Below are positions 18,111-27,364 of a DNA stretch of 64,000 nt, one piece after another (within the stretch, counting starts at the first letter, position 1; every line of letters begins with the position of its first letter). The notes beneath the pieces were generated by a model, which was not told the DNA's origin, made no database searches, and was given only the letters and a program-made list of their open reading frames with translations. The position numbers and the translations under genes were made by a program. Source of the DNA: Blautia schinkii DSM 10518 (GTDB lineage Bacteria; Bacillota; Clostridia; Lachnospirales; Lachnospiraceae); the NCBI GenBank assembly GCA_000702025.1, contig KL370851.1, positions 264,005 to 328,004 of the forward strand, in the 5' to 3' direction.

Positions 18111-19106
18111 ATGCAGGACTGCCATGGAAGAACCATAGATTATATACGGATATCAGTGACTGACAAATGCAATCTGCGCTGTGTATACTGTATGCCGGAA
18201 AAATCTGTTACAGAGAAAGCGCACTGCGACAGGGAGCAGCAGATCCTCACCCAGGATGAGCTGGAGAGACTTTGCCGCTGCTTTGCAAGGCTTGGAATAT
18301 CAAAGATTAAGATTACCGGAGGCGAACCTCTGATGCGCCGCGATGTGACCGCCCTGATATCCAGGCTCAAGGCAGTGCCGGGTATCGACAACCTTACCCT
18401 CACTACAAACGGAGTGCTTTTAAAGGAGCAGCTTCCTTATCTGGTGGAGGCAGGCGTAGACGCGGTCAATATAAGCATTGATTCCTTGGATGAGCAGAGC
18501 TATGAGCAGATCAGCCGTCGAAAGGAATTGAAGAGGACACTGGAAGGGATTGAAGCAGCCCTTTCCTATCCTGACCTGGTGGTGAAAATCAATTGCGTGC
18601 CTCTCAAAGGCATGAATGACCGGCAGCTTGCGGATATCGCCCTGCTTGCAAAGACCCGGAATATCCACGTACGCTTTATTGAGATGATGCCCATTGGCTT
18701 CGGAAAGCAGTTTGCCTGCCAGACAGAGGAGGAGATTAAGCATATCCTTGAGGCAGAGCTTGGGAAGGAGCTTACGCCCTATAAAGGCAGACTGGGAAAT
18801 GGACCCAGCCACTATTATTCAGTGGAGGGCTTCCAGGGCAAGCTGGGCTTTATCAGTGCGGTCAGCCATAAATTCTGCAGTGAATGCAACCGTGTGCGGC
18901 TCACCTGCGGAGGTTTTCTGAAGACCTGCCTGCAGTACAATATCGGCTGCGACCTTCTGGCCCTGCTTCGGGGCGGTGCATCAGATGAGCAATTGACAGA
19001 TGCAGTTTATCAGACAATTTACAATAAGCCACTCTGTCATCATTTCGATGAGCCGGCGGCGGATTCAGACACAGAGCAGCGCTCAATGTCAGAGATAGGA
19101 GGTTGA
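18111..19106 (+). CDS. moaA: GTP 3',8-cyclase MoaA (molybdenum cofactor)
   Basis: A 331-residue radical SAM enzyme for the first step of molybdopterin synthesis. The N-terminal cluster motif is CNLRCVYC; the C-terminal cluster cysteines are in FCSECNRVRLTC and the later TCLQY segment. The protein ends in the conserved GG needed for activity. The start at 18111 has AGGAAGGAT upstream; the frame is open further but that part overlaps the tRNA gene. Its end carries the ribosome site of the DUF3786 gene, implying an operon. Confidence 0.95.
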   Translation: MQDCHGRTIDYIRISVTDKCNLRCVYCMPEKSVTEKAHCDREQQILTQDELERLCRCFARLGISKIKITGGEPLMRRDVTALISRLKAVPGIDNLTLTTNGVLLKEQLPYLVEAGVDAVNISIDSLDEQSYEQISRRKELKRTLEGIEAALSYPDLVVKINCVPLKGMNDRQLADIALLAKTRNIHVRFIEMMPIGFGKQFACQTEEEIKHILEAELGKELTPYKGRLGNGPSHYYSVEGFQGKLGFISAVSHKFCSECNRVRLTCGGFLKTCLQYNIGCDLLALLRGGASDEQLTDAVYQTIYNKPLCHHFDEPAADSDTEQRSMSEIGG

Positions 19107-19110
19107 ACAT

Positions 19111-19818
19111 ATGACAGAACAAATGGAAAAACAGATGAAAAAACAGATGGAAAAACGTATCAACCCTAAGCAGGAAGAGATAACTAATTATGAAAAGCTA
19201 TGCCTGGAATGGGCAGGCAGGTTTCTGGATATGGATAAAGAGGCGCTTTGCAGAAAGCTTCCGGAGTTAACCAGGGAGGGAGAATATCTGACCATTAACC
19301 ATTTTGGCAGAAAATGCGGCATCAACCGTCAAACCGGAGAAATCGTTCCCTTAGATAACCGCGGCGATATCCGGGTAACCGCGAAGCTGAATATTTACAC
19401 GCTCATCTGGTTTTCCAAGGAACATGCTATGCTTTTGGATAAGTGGGTTCCTTTTGCGGAGCTGAGAGACGCCCGGCCTTTTGCCCCTGCATACAAGAAA
19501 GGTGTGACCGATGTATTCTCCCAGACCTTTTCCGGCCATGCGAAGGAGCTTGCCGAGGCATGTAAGAAGCTTGGCGGCACACCGCTGCCGCAGGGAGACG
19601 TGGGCTTTCAGATCAATGCGTTTGCCTGCATGCCTGTACGAATACATTTCTGGGATGCAGATGAAGAATTTCCTGCCCAGGGAAACATTCTTTTTGATTA
19701 CAGCGCCACAGATTACAACCATATTGAAAGTGCAGTTTCCATTGCCGAGGAGGGCATCGTGAGGCTTGCGGAAGAAGCTGGCGTGGCAGTGCGCGGGCAT
19801 TCATTCCAGATGCGTTGA
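19111..19818 (+). CDS. DUF3786 domain protein
   Basis: A 235-residue protein whose core (about 30-235) matches DUF3786 as I recognise it, with motifs GINRQTGEIVP and the acidic/aromatic C-terminal part FDYSATDYNHIESAV. The first 17 residues are a charged, repeat-like EQMEKQMKKQMEK helix. It has no known biochemical role; the family is common in anaerobes with metal or one-carbon metabolism. AGGAGG overlaps the end of moaA, so the two are coupled, hinting at a link to Mo cofactor or formate metabolism. Confidence 0.7.
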   Translation: MTEQMEKQMKKQMEKRINPKQEEITNYEKLCLEWAGRFLDMDKEALCRKLPELTREGEYLTINHFGRKCGINRQTGEIVPLDNRGDIRVTAKLNIYTLIWFSKEHAMLLDKWVPFAELRDARPFAPAYKKGVTDVFSQTFSGHAKELAEACKKLGGTPLPQGDVGFQINAFACMPVRIHFWDADEEFPAQGNILFDYSATDYNHIESAVSIAEEGIVRLAEEAGVAVRGHSFQMR

Positions 19819-19863
19819 CACAATTTGGCAGTAATTCCAATTATTTAGAAAAGAGGAAAAATT

Positions 19864-20364
19864 ATGAAAAGTCCAATGACAACCCTGTGCTATGTGGAAA
19901 AGGATGATTGTTATCTGATGCTGCACAGAGTTTCGAAGAAGAATGATGTAAATAAAGATAAATGGATTGGGATTGGCGGCCATTTCGAGCAGGGGGAAAG
20001 CCCGGAGGAATGCCTGCTGCGCGAGGCGTATGAGGAGACGGGACTTACCCTGACCTCTTATCGTTTCCGCGCTCTTGTCACCTTTACCCAGGAGGGGTAC
20101 GGTACAGAATATATGTGCCTTTATACTGCGGATGAGTTTACAGGTACGTTGAAGGAGTGTGATGAAGGTGTTCTTGAATGGGTGCCTAAAAACCAGCTCC
20201 TCACCCTGAATTTATGGACGGGGGACTTGATTTTTCACAAACTGCTTTTGGAGGATGTACCCTTCTTTTCTCTCAAACTCAGTTATCAGGGCGATGAGCT
20301 TATAGAGGCTGTTCTTGACGGAAAACCAATCCCTCTTCCTCTTGATTTTTCCAGATACTCTTGA
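19864..20364 (+). CDS. NUDIX hydrolase (MutT-like)
   Basis: A 166-residue protein with a complete Nudix box from G39 (GHFEQGESPEE, then REAYEETGL). It hydrolyses a nucleoside diphosphate linked to another moiety; 8-oxo-dGTP is a common substrate of this group but is not proven here. The stop codon overlaps the -35 of the plsX promoter. Confidence 0.88.
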   Translation: MKSPMTTLCYVEKDDCYLMLHRVSKKNDVNKDKWIGIGGHFEQGESPEECLLREAYEETGLTLTSYRFRALVTFTQEGYGTEYMCLYTADEFTGTLKECDEGVLEWVPKNQLLTLNLWTGDLIFHKLLLEDVPFFSLKLSYQGDELIEAVLDGKPIPLPLDFSRYS

Positions 20365-20390
20365 CTTTTCCATATCTTCTTTAGTATGAT
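20361..20390 (+). promoter_or_regulatory. Promoter of the plsX-acpP-rnc-smc-ftsY operon
   Basis: TTGACT (20361-20366), an 18-nt spacer and TATGAT (20385-20390). The -35 overlaps the NUDIX stop. An imperfect dyad (TTAGTAT-GATACTCCTTA) covers the -10 and could be a lipid-regulator site, but it is too degenerate to call. Confidence 0.6.
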
Positions 20391-20418
20391 ACTCCTTAGG
20401 GCGACCAGACCGATAAGA

Positions 20419-20453
20419 ACCAGAGTCATAAGAGTGGTTCCTATGGCTCTGGT
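20419..20453 (+). other. Leader hairpin upstream of plsX
   Basis: Arms 20419-20430 and 20442-20453 give a 12-bp stem (one G-T pair) with an 11-nt loop in the transcribed leader. There is no T run after it, so it is probably not a terminator. Its role is unknown. Confidence 0.45.
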
Positions 20454-20506
20454 CACTCTAAAGTTTAGTGTTTTACGCCGCGGCAGATGCGGCATTGGAG
20501 GAAATT

Positions 20507-21511
20507 ATGGCAGAGTTAGTTAGAGTTGTGGTTGATGCCATGGGCGGTGACAACGCACCGGTGGAGCCGGTCAAAGGCGCTGTGCAGGCCGTTATGGAAA
20601 GAAAGGACATCCAGGTGATCCTTACAGGACCGAAGGATGTCATAGAAAAGGAACTGCAGAAATATCCCGATTGTCCCAAAGACAGAGTGCAGGTCGTACA
20701 TGCCTCTGAGGTCATCGAGACTGCAGAGCCGCCTGTGTTTGCAATCCGTAAGAAAAAGGACTCATCAATTGTTGTAGGTTTAAATATGGTGAAGCACCAG
20801 GAGGCAGATGCATTCGTCTCTTCCGGCAGTACAGGAGCCGTTCTTGTGGGCGGACAGGTACTTGTCGGGCGCAGTAAGGGAGTGGAGCGTCCCCCGCTGG
20901 CACCGCTTATCCCAACGAAGGACGGAGTTTCCCTGCTTATTGACTGCGGGGCCAACGTGGATGCCCGTCCGTCCCATTTGGTGCAGTTTGCAAAAATGGG
21001 TTCCATTTATATGGAGAATGTTGTGGGCGTGAAGAATCCCAGAGTCGCCATAGTCAACAACGGCGCGGAGGAGGAGAAGGGAAATGCTCTGGTTAAGGAA
21101 ACATTTCCTCTTCTGAAAGAATGCGAAGGGATTAATTTCATCGGAAGTATTGAGGCCAGGGACATCCCTGCAGGCTATGCGGACGTGATCGTATGCGAGG
21201 CGTTTGTGGGAAATGTAATCCTGAAGCTTTATGAAGGCGTGGGTGCGACTCTCATTGAGAAGATTAAGGGCGGCATGATGTCCAGCTTCCGCAGCAAGAT
21301 TGGCGCGCTTCTGGTAAAACCTGCGCTTAAGGCCACGCTGAAAACCTTTGACGCCAGCGAACACGGCGGAGCTCCGCTGCTGGGATTAAAAGGCCTGGTG
21401 GTTAAGACCCACGGCAGCGCGGTTGCGGTAGAAATTAAAAATGCGATTTTCCAGTGTGTACAGTTTAAACAGCAGAAAATCAACGAAAAAATCGCGGAGC
21501 GTCTAAATTAG
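20507..21511 (+). CDS. plsX: Phosphate acyltransferase PlsX
   Basis: Converts acyl-ACP to acyl-phosphate, the first step of phospholipid synthesis with PlsY. The N-terminal VVVDAMGGDNAP and the later SSGSTGAVLVGGQ are family hallmarks. The ATG at 20507 (334 residues) follows GGAGG; the longer frame from 20468 has no site. acpP follows 17 nt later. Peripheral membrane location is known for the family. Confidence 0.96.
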   Translation: MAELVRVVVDAMGGDNAPVEPVKGAVQAVMERKDIQVILTGPKDVIEKELQKYPDCPKDRVQVVHASEVIETAEPPVFAIRKKKDSSIVVGLNMVKHQEADAFVSSGSTGAVLVGGQVLVGRSKGVERPPLAPLIPTKDGVSLLIDCGANVDARPSHLVQFAKMGSIYMENVVGVKNPRVAIVNNGAEEEKGNALVKETFPLLKECEGINFIGSIEARDIPAGYADVIVCEAFVGNVILKLYEGVGATLIEKIKGGMMSSFRSKIGALLVKPALKATLKTFDASEHGGAPLLGLKGLVVKTHGSAVAVEIKNAIFQCVQFKQQKINEKIAERLN

Positions 21512-21528
21512 GAGAGGAGGTTATAGGT

Positions 21529-21759
21529 GTGGAGCTTGAGAAGTTAAAAGCAATCATAGCTGACGTTCTCAATATCGATACGGACGACATCACGGAAGAT
21601 ACCACATTTGTGGATGACCTTGGTGCGGATTCTTTGGATGTATTCCAGATCATCATGGGCATTGAAGAAGAGTATGATATCGAAATTGACAACGAGACAG
21701 TAGAGCAGATCCAGACTGTGGGAGATGCAGTTGAAGCAATCCGCGCAGCTATCCAGTAG
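21529..21759 (+). CDS. acpP: Acyl carrier protein
   Basis: A 76-residue acidic four-helix protein. The phosphopantetheine serine is in GADSLD. The start is GTG with a GGAGAGGAGG site. It sits between plsX and rnc, a usual Firmicute order. Confidence 0.96.
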   Translation: MELEKLKAIIADVLNIDTDDITEDTTFVDDLGADSLDVFQIIMGIEEEYDIEIDNETVEQIQTVGDAVEAIRAAIQ

Positions 21760-21841
21760 GAGTAAAGCGCGATTAGTTTCTTTCGGTCAGCGCAGTAAAA
21801 GCGCAAAATTGTGTAAAACTATTACGAGGCAATTGCCATTA

Positions 21842-21868
21842 CAGGGTGCTGCATCATTCAGCACCCTG
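21842..21868 (+). other. Hairpin in the acpP-rnc gap
   Basis: A perfect 10-bp stem CAGGGTGCTG/CAGCACCCTG (21842-21851 with 21859-21868) with a 7-nt loop. No T run follows. It lies 66 nt before rnc and could be a processing or attenuation site. Confidence 0.5.
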
Positions 21869-21934
21869 CAGTGTATCAGGCACGGCAGGTCCGTGCATGG
21901 AGAAATGGCATAAGCCTAAGGTGGAGAGTGGAAA

Positions 21935-22618
21935 ATGACTAAAAAGCTAGAAAAATTAGAACAGATTATCGGATATACCTTCCAGAACAAAACCTTACTC
22001 AACCAGGCTCTGACGCACAGCTCTTATGCAAACGAGAAGAAGCTGGGCAAGCTTGGAAGCAATGAACGACTGGAGTTTTTAGGCGATGCAGTACTGGAAT
22101 TGATCAGCAGCGATTACCTTTTTGCGAAATTCCCACAGCTTCCTGAGGGAGAGCTTACCAAGAAACGGGCCAGCCTGGTGTGCGAGCCAAGCCTTGCTTA
22201 CTGTGCAAGAGAATTCGGCCTACCGGGATTTCTGCTTTTAGGTAAGGGAGAAGATATGACCGGAGGAAGAAACCGGGACTCCATAGTCTCAGACGCCACG
22301 GAGGCGCTTTTAGGAGCAATTTATTTAGACGGTGGTTTTGCTAATGCAAAGGAGTTTGTACTGAGATTTATTCTGAATGATATGGAGCATAAACAGCTCT
22401 TTTATGATAGCAAGACCATCCTGCAGGAAATCGTCCAGGAGGACGGCAGCCAGCCTGTAGAATATGTGCTGGTGAAGGAGGAGGGGCCTGACCATAATAA
22501 AAACTTTACCGTGGAAGCCATGGTAAACGGTAAGAACATGGGCTGCGGCAGCGGCCACACGAAAAAGGCGGCCGAACAGGCGGCAGCATATCAGGCAATC
22601 CGCAAAATGAGACAATAG
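21935..22618 (+). CDS. rnc: Ribonuclease III
   Basis: A 227-residue endonuclease for double-stranded RNA, used in rRNA and mRNA processing. The RNase III signature NERLEFLGDAVLEL is present, with a second catalytic acidic segment SDATEALLGAIYLD and a C-terminal dsRNA-binding domain ending KKAAEQAAAYQAI. smc follows 10 nt later. Confidence 0.96.
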   Translation: MTKKLEKLEQIIGYTFQNKTLLNQALTHSSYANEKKLGKLGSNERLEFLGDAVLELISSDYLFAKFPQLPEGELTKKRASLVCEPSLAYCAREFGLPGFLLLGKGEDMTGGRNRDSIVSDATEALLGAIYLDGGFANAKEFVLRFILNDMEHKQLFYDSKTILQEIVQEDGSQPVEYVLVKEEGPDHNKNFTVEAMVNGKNMGCGSGHTKKAAEQAAAYQAIRKMRQ

Positions 22619-22628
22619 CAGGTGGAAT

Positions 22629-25600
22629 ATGTATTTAAAAAATATTGAAGTGCATGGGTTCAAATCCTTTGCCCAGAAAATCAACTTTGAATTTCATAAT
22701 GGAATCACGGGCATTGTAGGGCCCAACGGCAGCGGGAAGAGCAATGTAGGCGATGCCGTGCGCTGGGTGCTGGGAGAACAGAGTGCAAAGCAGCTTCGAG
22801 GCGGCAATATGCAGGACGTCATCTTTTCCGGTACGGAGACGAGGAAGCCCTTAAGCTTTGCCTCCGTGGCAATCACACTGGATAACAGCGACCATAAGCT
22901 GCCTGTGGATTTCAACGAGGTGACGGTCACGAGAAGACTGTACCGTTCCGGTGAGAGCGAGTATCTGATCAATGGAAGCTCCTGCAGACTCAAGGACATT
23001 AATGAGATGTTCTACGACACTGGTATCGGTAAGGAGGGCTACTCCATCATCGGCCAGGGCCAGATTGACAAAATCTTAAGCGGAAAGCCGGAGGAGCGCC
23101 GGGAGCTTTTCGACGAGGCGGCAGGTATCGTTAAGTTCAAAAGGAGGAAGAATACCACCATCAAGAAGCTGGAGGAGGAACGCCAGAATCTTGTACGTGT
23201 GACCGATATTTTGAGCGAGCTTACCAAGCAGCTCGGGCCTCTGGAGAAGCAGTCCGAGACAGCCCGAATCTACCTGTCCAAGAGGGAGAGCCTTAAAGAG
23301 CTGGATGTCAATATGTTTCTTTTGGAGCACGAGCAGACAGGCGCTCTTTTAAAAGAGCTGGGAGAAAAAAATACCCTTGCCCAGGACAACTTAAAGGAAA
23401 CGCAGGAGGCCTACGAGCAGACAAAGATAGAGTACGAGCGTCTCGAACAGGAGCTTGAGGAGCTTAATGTCAAGATGGATGCGCTCCGGGAGGAAACCCA
23501 GGATAACGCACTGAAAAAGCAGCAGCTTGAGGGGCGTATCAATGTGCTCAACGAGCAGATTGCGGCAGGTGTGCAGAATGAAGAGCATTACCGCAGCCGT
23601 CTCCATGTGATTGAAGAGGACTTATCAGAACGAACACAATCCCTGCAGGAGCTTGAGGAGGAGAAGTCCCGCCTGCACGGAAGCCTTCTGGAAATCCGTA
23701 AGAAGCTCAAGGCCGAAGAAGTACATATGGAAACCATCCTCGCCAACATTGAGGATTGCAGCAATGCCGTGGAGGAGGGCAAGAATGAGATCATCGAGAT
23801 CCTCAACAGCCGTGCCACCACCAAGGGAAAAGCCCAGCGTTTTGACACCATGATGGAGCAGATTGACATCCGTAAGGCCGAAATCAGCCAGCGGATACTC
23901 CGTCTCAAAAGCGAGGAAGAGGAACAGCAGACGGTCATAAAGAAGGCCAGGGCCGAATACGAGGCCATCACGGCGATGATTGACGCCATGAATCAGGAGT
24001 GCGCCCGCCTAGATCAGTCTGTACATGAAATCCAGGATGAATTGAAAAAGCAGAACGCCCAGATGGAAATCGGACAGACTGCTTACCATAGAGAGGAATC
24101 CCGTCTGGAATCCTTAAAGAATATCACGGAGCGCTATGACGGTTACGGAAACAGTATCCGAAGAGTGATGGAGCAGAAGGACCGGGTCCCGGGCATTAAG
24201 GGCGTGGTAGCTGACCTCATCCAGGTAAATAAGGATTATGAGGTAGCCATTGAGACAGCCCTTGGGGGAAGCATTCAGAACATTGTCACAGACAACGAGC
24301 AGACTGCCAAGCAGATGATCGAGTTTCTCAAAAAGAACCGCTTCGGCCGCGCAACCTTCCTGCCTTTAAACAGCATCAACAGCAGGGGGGATTTCCACCA
24401 GAAGGACGCGCTCAAGGAGCCGGGAGTGATCGGCCTTGCCAGCGAGCTGGTGACTACAGAGCCGCAGTATCAGGGGCTTGCCGCATATCTTTTGGGACGT
24501 GTGCTGGTGGTGGACCATATTGACCACGCCATCGCCATTGCGAGAAAATACCGCCACAGCCTGCGTATGGTCACCATCGAGGGAGAATCGTTAAACCCCG
24601 GCGGCTCCATGACAGGTGGTGCTTTTAAAAACAGCAGTAACCTTCTCGGCCGCCGGAGAGAAATCGAGGAGCTGGAATCCAGCGTAAAGGCTCTCAAAAA
24701 GGACATGGAGGCCATGCAGAAGGCCATTGACGATAACCGCAGCCAACGGAATGTGATACGCGATACCATCGCAGATTTCCAGGAAAAGCTGCGGCAGCAG
24801 TACGTAGCCCAGAATACCGCCAAGATGCATATCAACCAGCTTGAGCAGAAGGCGGAAGAAATCAAAGGCGGCTATGACCAGATCAAACGTGATCAGATGG
24901 AAATCCAGCGTCAGGTTATGGAGGTCCAGGAGGATCATGAACGCATTACCCGTGAGCTGAACGCTTCCAAGCAGGATGAGAAGGAACTGGAAACCTTCAT
25001 TGAGACAAGGCAGAAGGAGCTGGACGACTGGAGAAGCGAGGAGAGCATTGTGAGCAAGAGCCTGGAGAGCATCCGTCTCGAAGCCTCCACCCTGGAACAG
25101 AAGGAAAGCTTTGCCGGGGAAAACCTTTCCCGTGTGCTCTCAGAAATCACCGGCTTCAAAGAGGAAGAGGAAAATATCCACGGAATCCTCAAAGAGAGCG
25201 GTGTGGAGATTGAGAATAAGCGAAGCTCCATAGAAGAAATCAAGGCAGCGATTGAGGCCTGCTGTAAACAGGAGGAAGAATCGCGGAGCCAAATGGAAAT
25301 CTGGCAGAAGGAAAAGGATGAACGCAACACAAGCCATAAGGCGTTTTTCGAGAAACGTGATGAGCTTTCCGGGCAGATCAGCCTCTTGGATAAAGAGTGC
25401 TTCCGTTTAAAGAGCCAGATTGAGAAGCTGGAGGAGAACCGTGAGGCACAGATATCCTACATGTGGGAGGAATATGAAATCACCCCCAATAATGCGCTTA
25501 GCTATCGCAAGGAAGAACTCAACGACCTCAAGGAAATGAAAAAGCAGATTGCCCAGATTAAAGAGGAAATCCGCAGACTTGGTTCTGTGAATGTGAATGC

Positions 25601-26189
25601 CATCGAGGATTATAAAAATCTTCTGGAGCGCCACACCTTCCTCTCCACGCAGTACGATGACCTGGTGAAAGCAGAAGAGACGCTGATGAGCATCATCCAG
25701 GAGCTTGACGAGGGTATGCGTAAGCAGTTCACAGAGAAATTCCGGGAAATCCAGCGTGAGTTTGACAAAGCCTTTAAAGAGCTATTCGGCGGCGGCAAGG
25801 GAACCCTGGAGCTCAATGAAGAGGAAGACATCCTCGAGGCAGGAATCAAAATCATCTCCCAGCCTCCGGGAAAGAAACTCCAGAATATGATGCAGCTTTC
25901 CGGTGGAGAAAAGGCGCTCACGGCAATCGCGCTTTTATTCGCTATCCAGAATCTGAAGCCCTCACCGTTCTGTCTTCTCGACGAAATCGAGGCTGCGCTC
26001 GACGATTCGAATGTGGGCCGCTTTGCCGGATATTTACAGAAGTTGACGAAGAATACACAATTTATTATAATAACACATAGACGTGGTACTATGAATGCCG
26101 CAGACAGGCTTTACGGTATCACCATGCAGGAAAAAGGGGTTTCCACCCTGGTTTCCGTAGACTTGGTAGAAAACCAGTTGACCCAATGA
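22629..26189 (+). CDS. smc: Chromosome segregation ATPase SMC
   Basis: A full-length 1186-residue SMC protein. The N-terminal Walker A is GPNGSGKSN. Long coiled coils flank a hinge at about 500-650 (starting near GIKGVVADLIQ). The C-terminal head has signature LSGGEKALTAIALLFA and Walker B FCLLDEIEAALDD. With ScpA/ScpB (not in the window) it compacts and separates the chromosome. It ends just before the ftsY ribosome site. Confidence 0.97.
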   Translation: MYLKNIEVHGFKSFAQKINFEFHNGITGIVGPNGSGKSNVGDAVRWVLGEQSAKQLRGGNMQDVIFSGTETRKPLSFASVAITLDNSDHKLPVDFNEVTVTRRLYRSGESEYLINGSSCRLKDINEMFYDTGIGKEGYSIIGQGQIDKILSGKPEERRELFDEAAGIVKFKRRKNTTIKKLEEERQNLVRVTDILSELTKQLGPLEKQSETARIYLSKRESLKELDVNMFLLEHEQTGALLKELGEKNTLAQDNLKETQEAYEQTKIEYERLEQELEELNVKMDALREETQDNALKKQQLEGRINVLNEQIAAGVQNEEHYRSRLHVIEEDLSERTQSLQELEEEKSRLHGSLLEIRKKLKAEEVHMETILANIEDCSNAVEEGKNEIIEILNSRATTKGKAQRFDTMMEQIDIRKAEISQRILRLKSEEEEQQTVIKKARAEYEAITAMIDAMNQECARLDQSVHEIQDELKKQNAQMEIGQTAYHREESRLESLKNITERYDGYGNSIRRVMEQKDRVPGIKGVVADLIQVNKDYEVAIETALGGSIQNIVTDNEQTAKQMIEFLKKNRFGRATFLPLNSINSRGDFHQKDALKEPGVIGLASELVTTEPQYQGLAAYLLGRVLVVDHIDHAIAIARKYRHSLRMVTIEGESLNPGGSMTGGAFKNSSNLLGRRREIEELESSVKALKKDMEAMQKAIDDNRSQRNVIRDTIADFQEKLRQQYVAQNTAKMHINQLEQKAEEIKGGYDQIKRDQMEIQRQVMEVQEDHERITRELNASKQDEKELETFIETRQKELDDWRSEESIVSKSLESIRLEASTLEQKESFAGENLSRVLSEITGFKEEEENIHGILKESGVEIENKRSSIEEIKAAIEACCKQEEESRSQMEIWQKEKDERNTSHKAFFEKRDELSGQISLLDKECFRLKSQIEKLEENREAQISYMWEEYEITPNNALSYRKEELNDLKEMKKQIAQIKEEIRRLGSVNVNAIEDYKNLLERHTFLSTQYDDLVKAEETLMSIIQELDEGMRKQFTEKFREIQREFDKAFKELFGGGKGTLELNEEEDILEAGIKIISQPPGKKLQNMMQLSGGEKALTAIALLFAIQNLKPSPFCLLDEIEAALDDSNVGRFAGYLQKLTKNTQFIIITHRRGTMNAADRLYGITMQEKGVSTLVSVDLVENQLTQ

Positions 26190-26203
26190 CAGGAGGAATG
26201 GAT

Positions 26204-27157
26204 ATGGCAGAGGAAAAGAAAGGCTTTTTTAAACGGCTGGTCAGCGGCCTTACGAAAACAAGGGACAACATTGTGGCTGGCTTTGACTCCATCTTTAAGG
26301 GGTATTCCAGCATAGATGATGATTTTTACGAGGAGCTGGAGGAGATTCTCATCATGGGCGACATCGGCATCAACGCCACCACCGCCATTCTGGAAAATCT
26401 CAAGGCTCAGGTAGCAGAGAAACACATCAAGGACCCCATGGAGTGCAAGCAGCTCTTGATCAACGGCATCAAAGACCAGATGCGAGTAGACAGTATGGAA
26501 TACGAGTTTGAGAACCGTAAATCTGTCATTCTTGTCATCGGTGTCAACGGCGTGGGCAAGACCACTTCCGTGGGCAAGCTGGCAGGCAAATTAAAGGATC
26601 AGGGCAAGAAAGTAGTGTTGGCAGCCGCGGACACCTTCCGTGCAGCCGCCGGAGAGCAGCTTACCCAGTGGGCCAACCGTGCAGGCGTGGATATCATCGG
26701 CGGCCAGTCCGGGGCAGACCCCGCTTCTGTTGTGTACGATGCCGTGGCAGCTGCTAAAGCGCGCAATGCAGATGTACTCCTATGCGACACCGCAGGCCGT
26801 CTGCACAATAAGAAAAACCTCATGGAGGAGCTTCGGAAAATATACAGGATTCTGGAGCGTGAGTACCCGGAAGCCTATCTGGAGACGCTGGTGGTGCTGG
26901 ACGGTACAACCGGACAGAATGCACTTGCCCAGGCAAAACAGTTTTCCGAGGTGGCAAATGTAAACGGAATCATCCTTACCAAGCTCGACGGCACAGCCAA
27001 AGGCGGAATTGCCGTGGCCATCCACTCAGAGCTGGATATCCCGGTAAAATATATTGGTGTGGGCGAGACAATAGACGACCTGCAGAAATTTGACGCAGAC
27101 GCTTTTGTAGATGCCCTGTTTGATAACAGCGCAGTACAGAGCAGCATAGAGGCATGA
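26204..27157 (+). CDS. ftsY: Signal recognition particle receptor FtsY
   Basis: A 317-residue SRP-type GTPase docking the SRP-ribosome complex at the membrane. Motifs are GVNGVGKTTSVGKLA, DTAGRLHNKKNL and TKLDGTAKGG. The acidic A domain is almost absent, as in many Gram-positives. I chose ATG 26204 because AGGAGG at 26191 is 7 nt away; ATG 26198 is too close and the frame start at 26186 overlaps smc. Its partner Ffh is encoded at 32914. Confidence 0.95.
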   Translation: MAEEKKGFFKRLVSGLTKTRDNIVAGFDSIFKGYSSIDDDFYEELEEILIMGDIGINATTAILENLKAQVAEKHIKDPMECKQLLINGIKDQMRVDSMEYEFENRKSVILVIGVNGVGKTTSVGKLAGKLKDQGKKVVLAAADTFRAAAGEQLTQWANRAGVDIIGGQSGADPASVVYDAVAAAKARNADVLLCDTAGRLHNKKNLMEELRKIYRILEREYPEAYLETLVVLDGTTGQNALAQAKQFSEVANVNGIILTKLDGTAKGGIAVAIHSELDIPVKYIGVGETIDDLQKFDADAFVDALFDNSAVQSSIEA

Positions 27158-27364
27158 TGTAATATAGAGTATAGTGCATACAGGATGTAATGGACAGTAT
27201 GCAAGTTATATGCTGTCATGCGAGATGTGATGGATATATATTATGAAAGTTATAGTCAGGCAGGATATGGGATTTTGCAGGGTCTGACATACAGTTTATA
27301 GTAGGTACACGGGATCTATACCTGCTTAGAGAAAAAGTTTCCGGCTTTGACCGGAGGTGCTTAA

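Noticed and set aside
20381..20399. FapR-type operator at the plsX promoter
   Set aside because: The dyad is too degenerate compared with the known consensus and no fapR is adjacent.
21725..21913. Small ORF between acpP and rnc
   Set aside because: It overlaps the acpP end, has no ribosome site and its composition is unlike a protein; it is a frame shadow.
27158..27364. T-box leader before ilvA
   Set aside because: No T-box sequence or antiterminator/terminator pair is visible.
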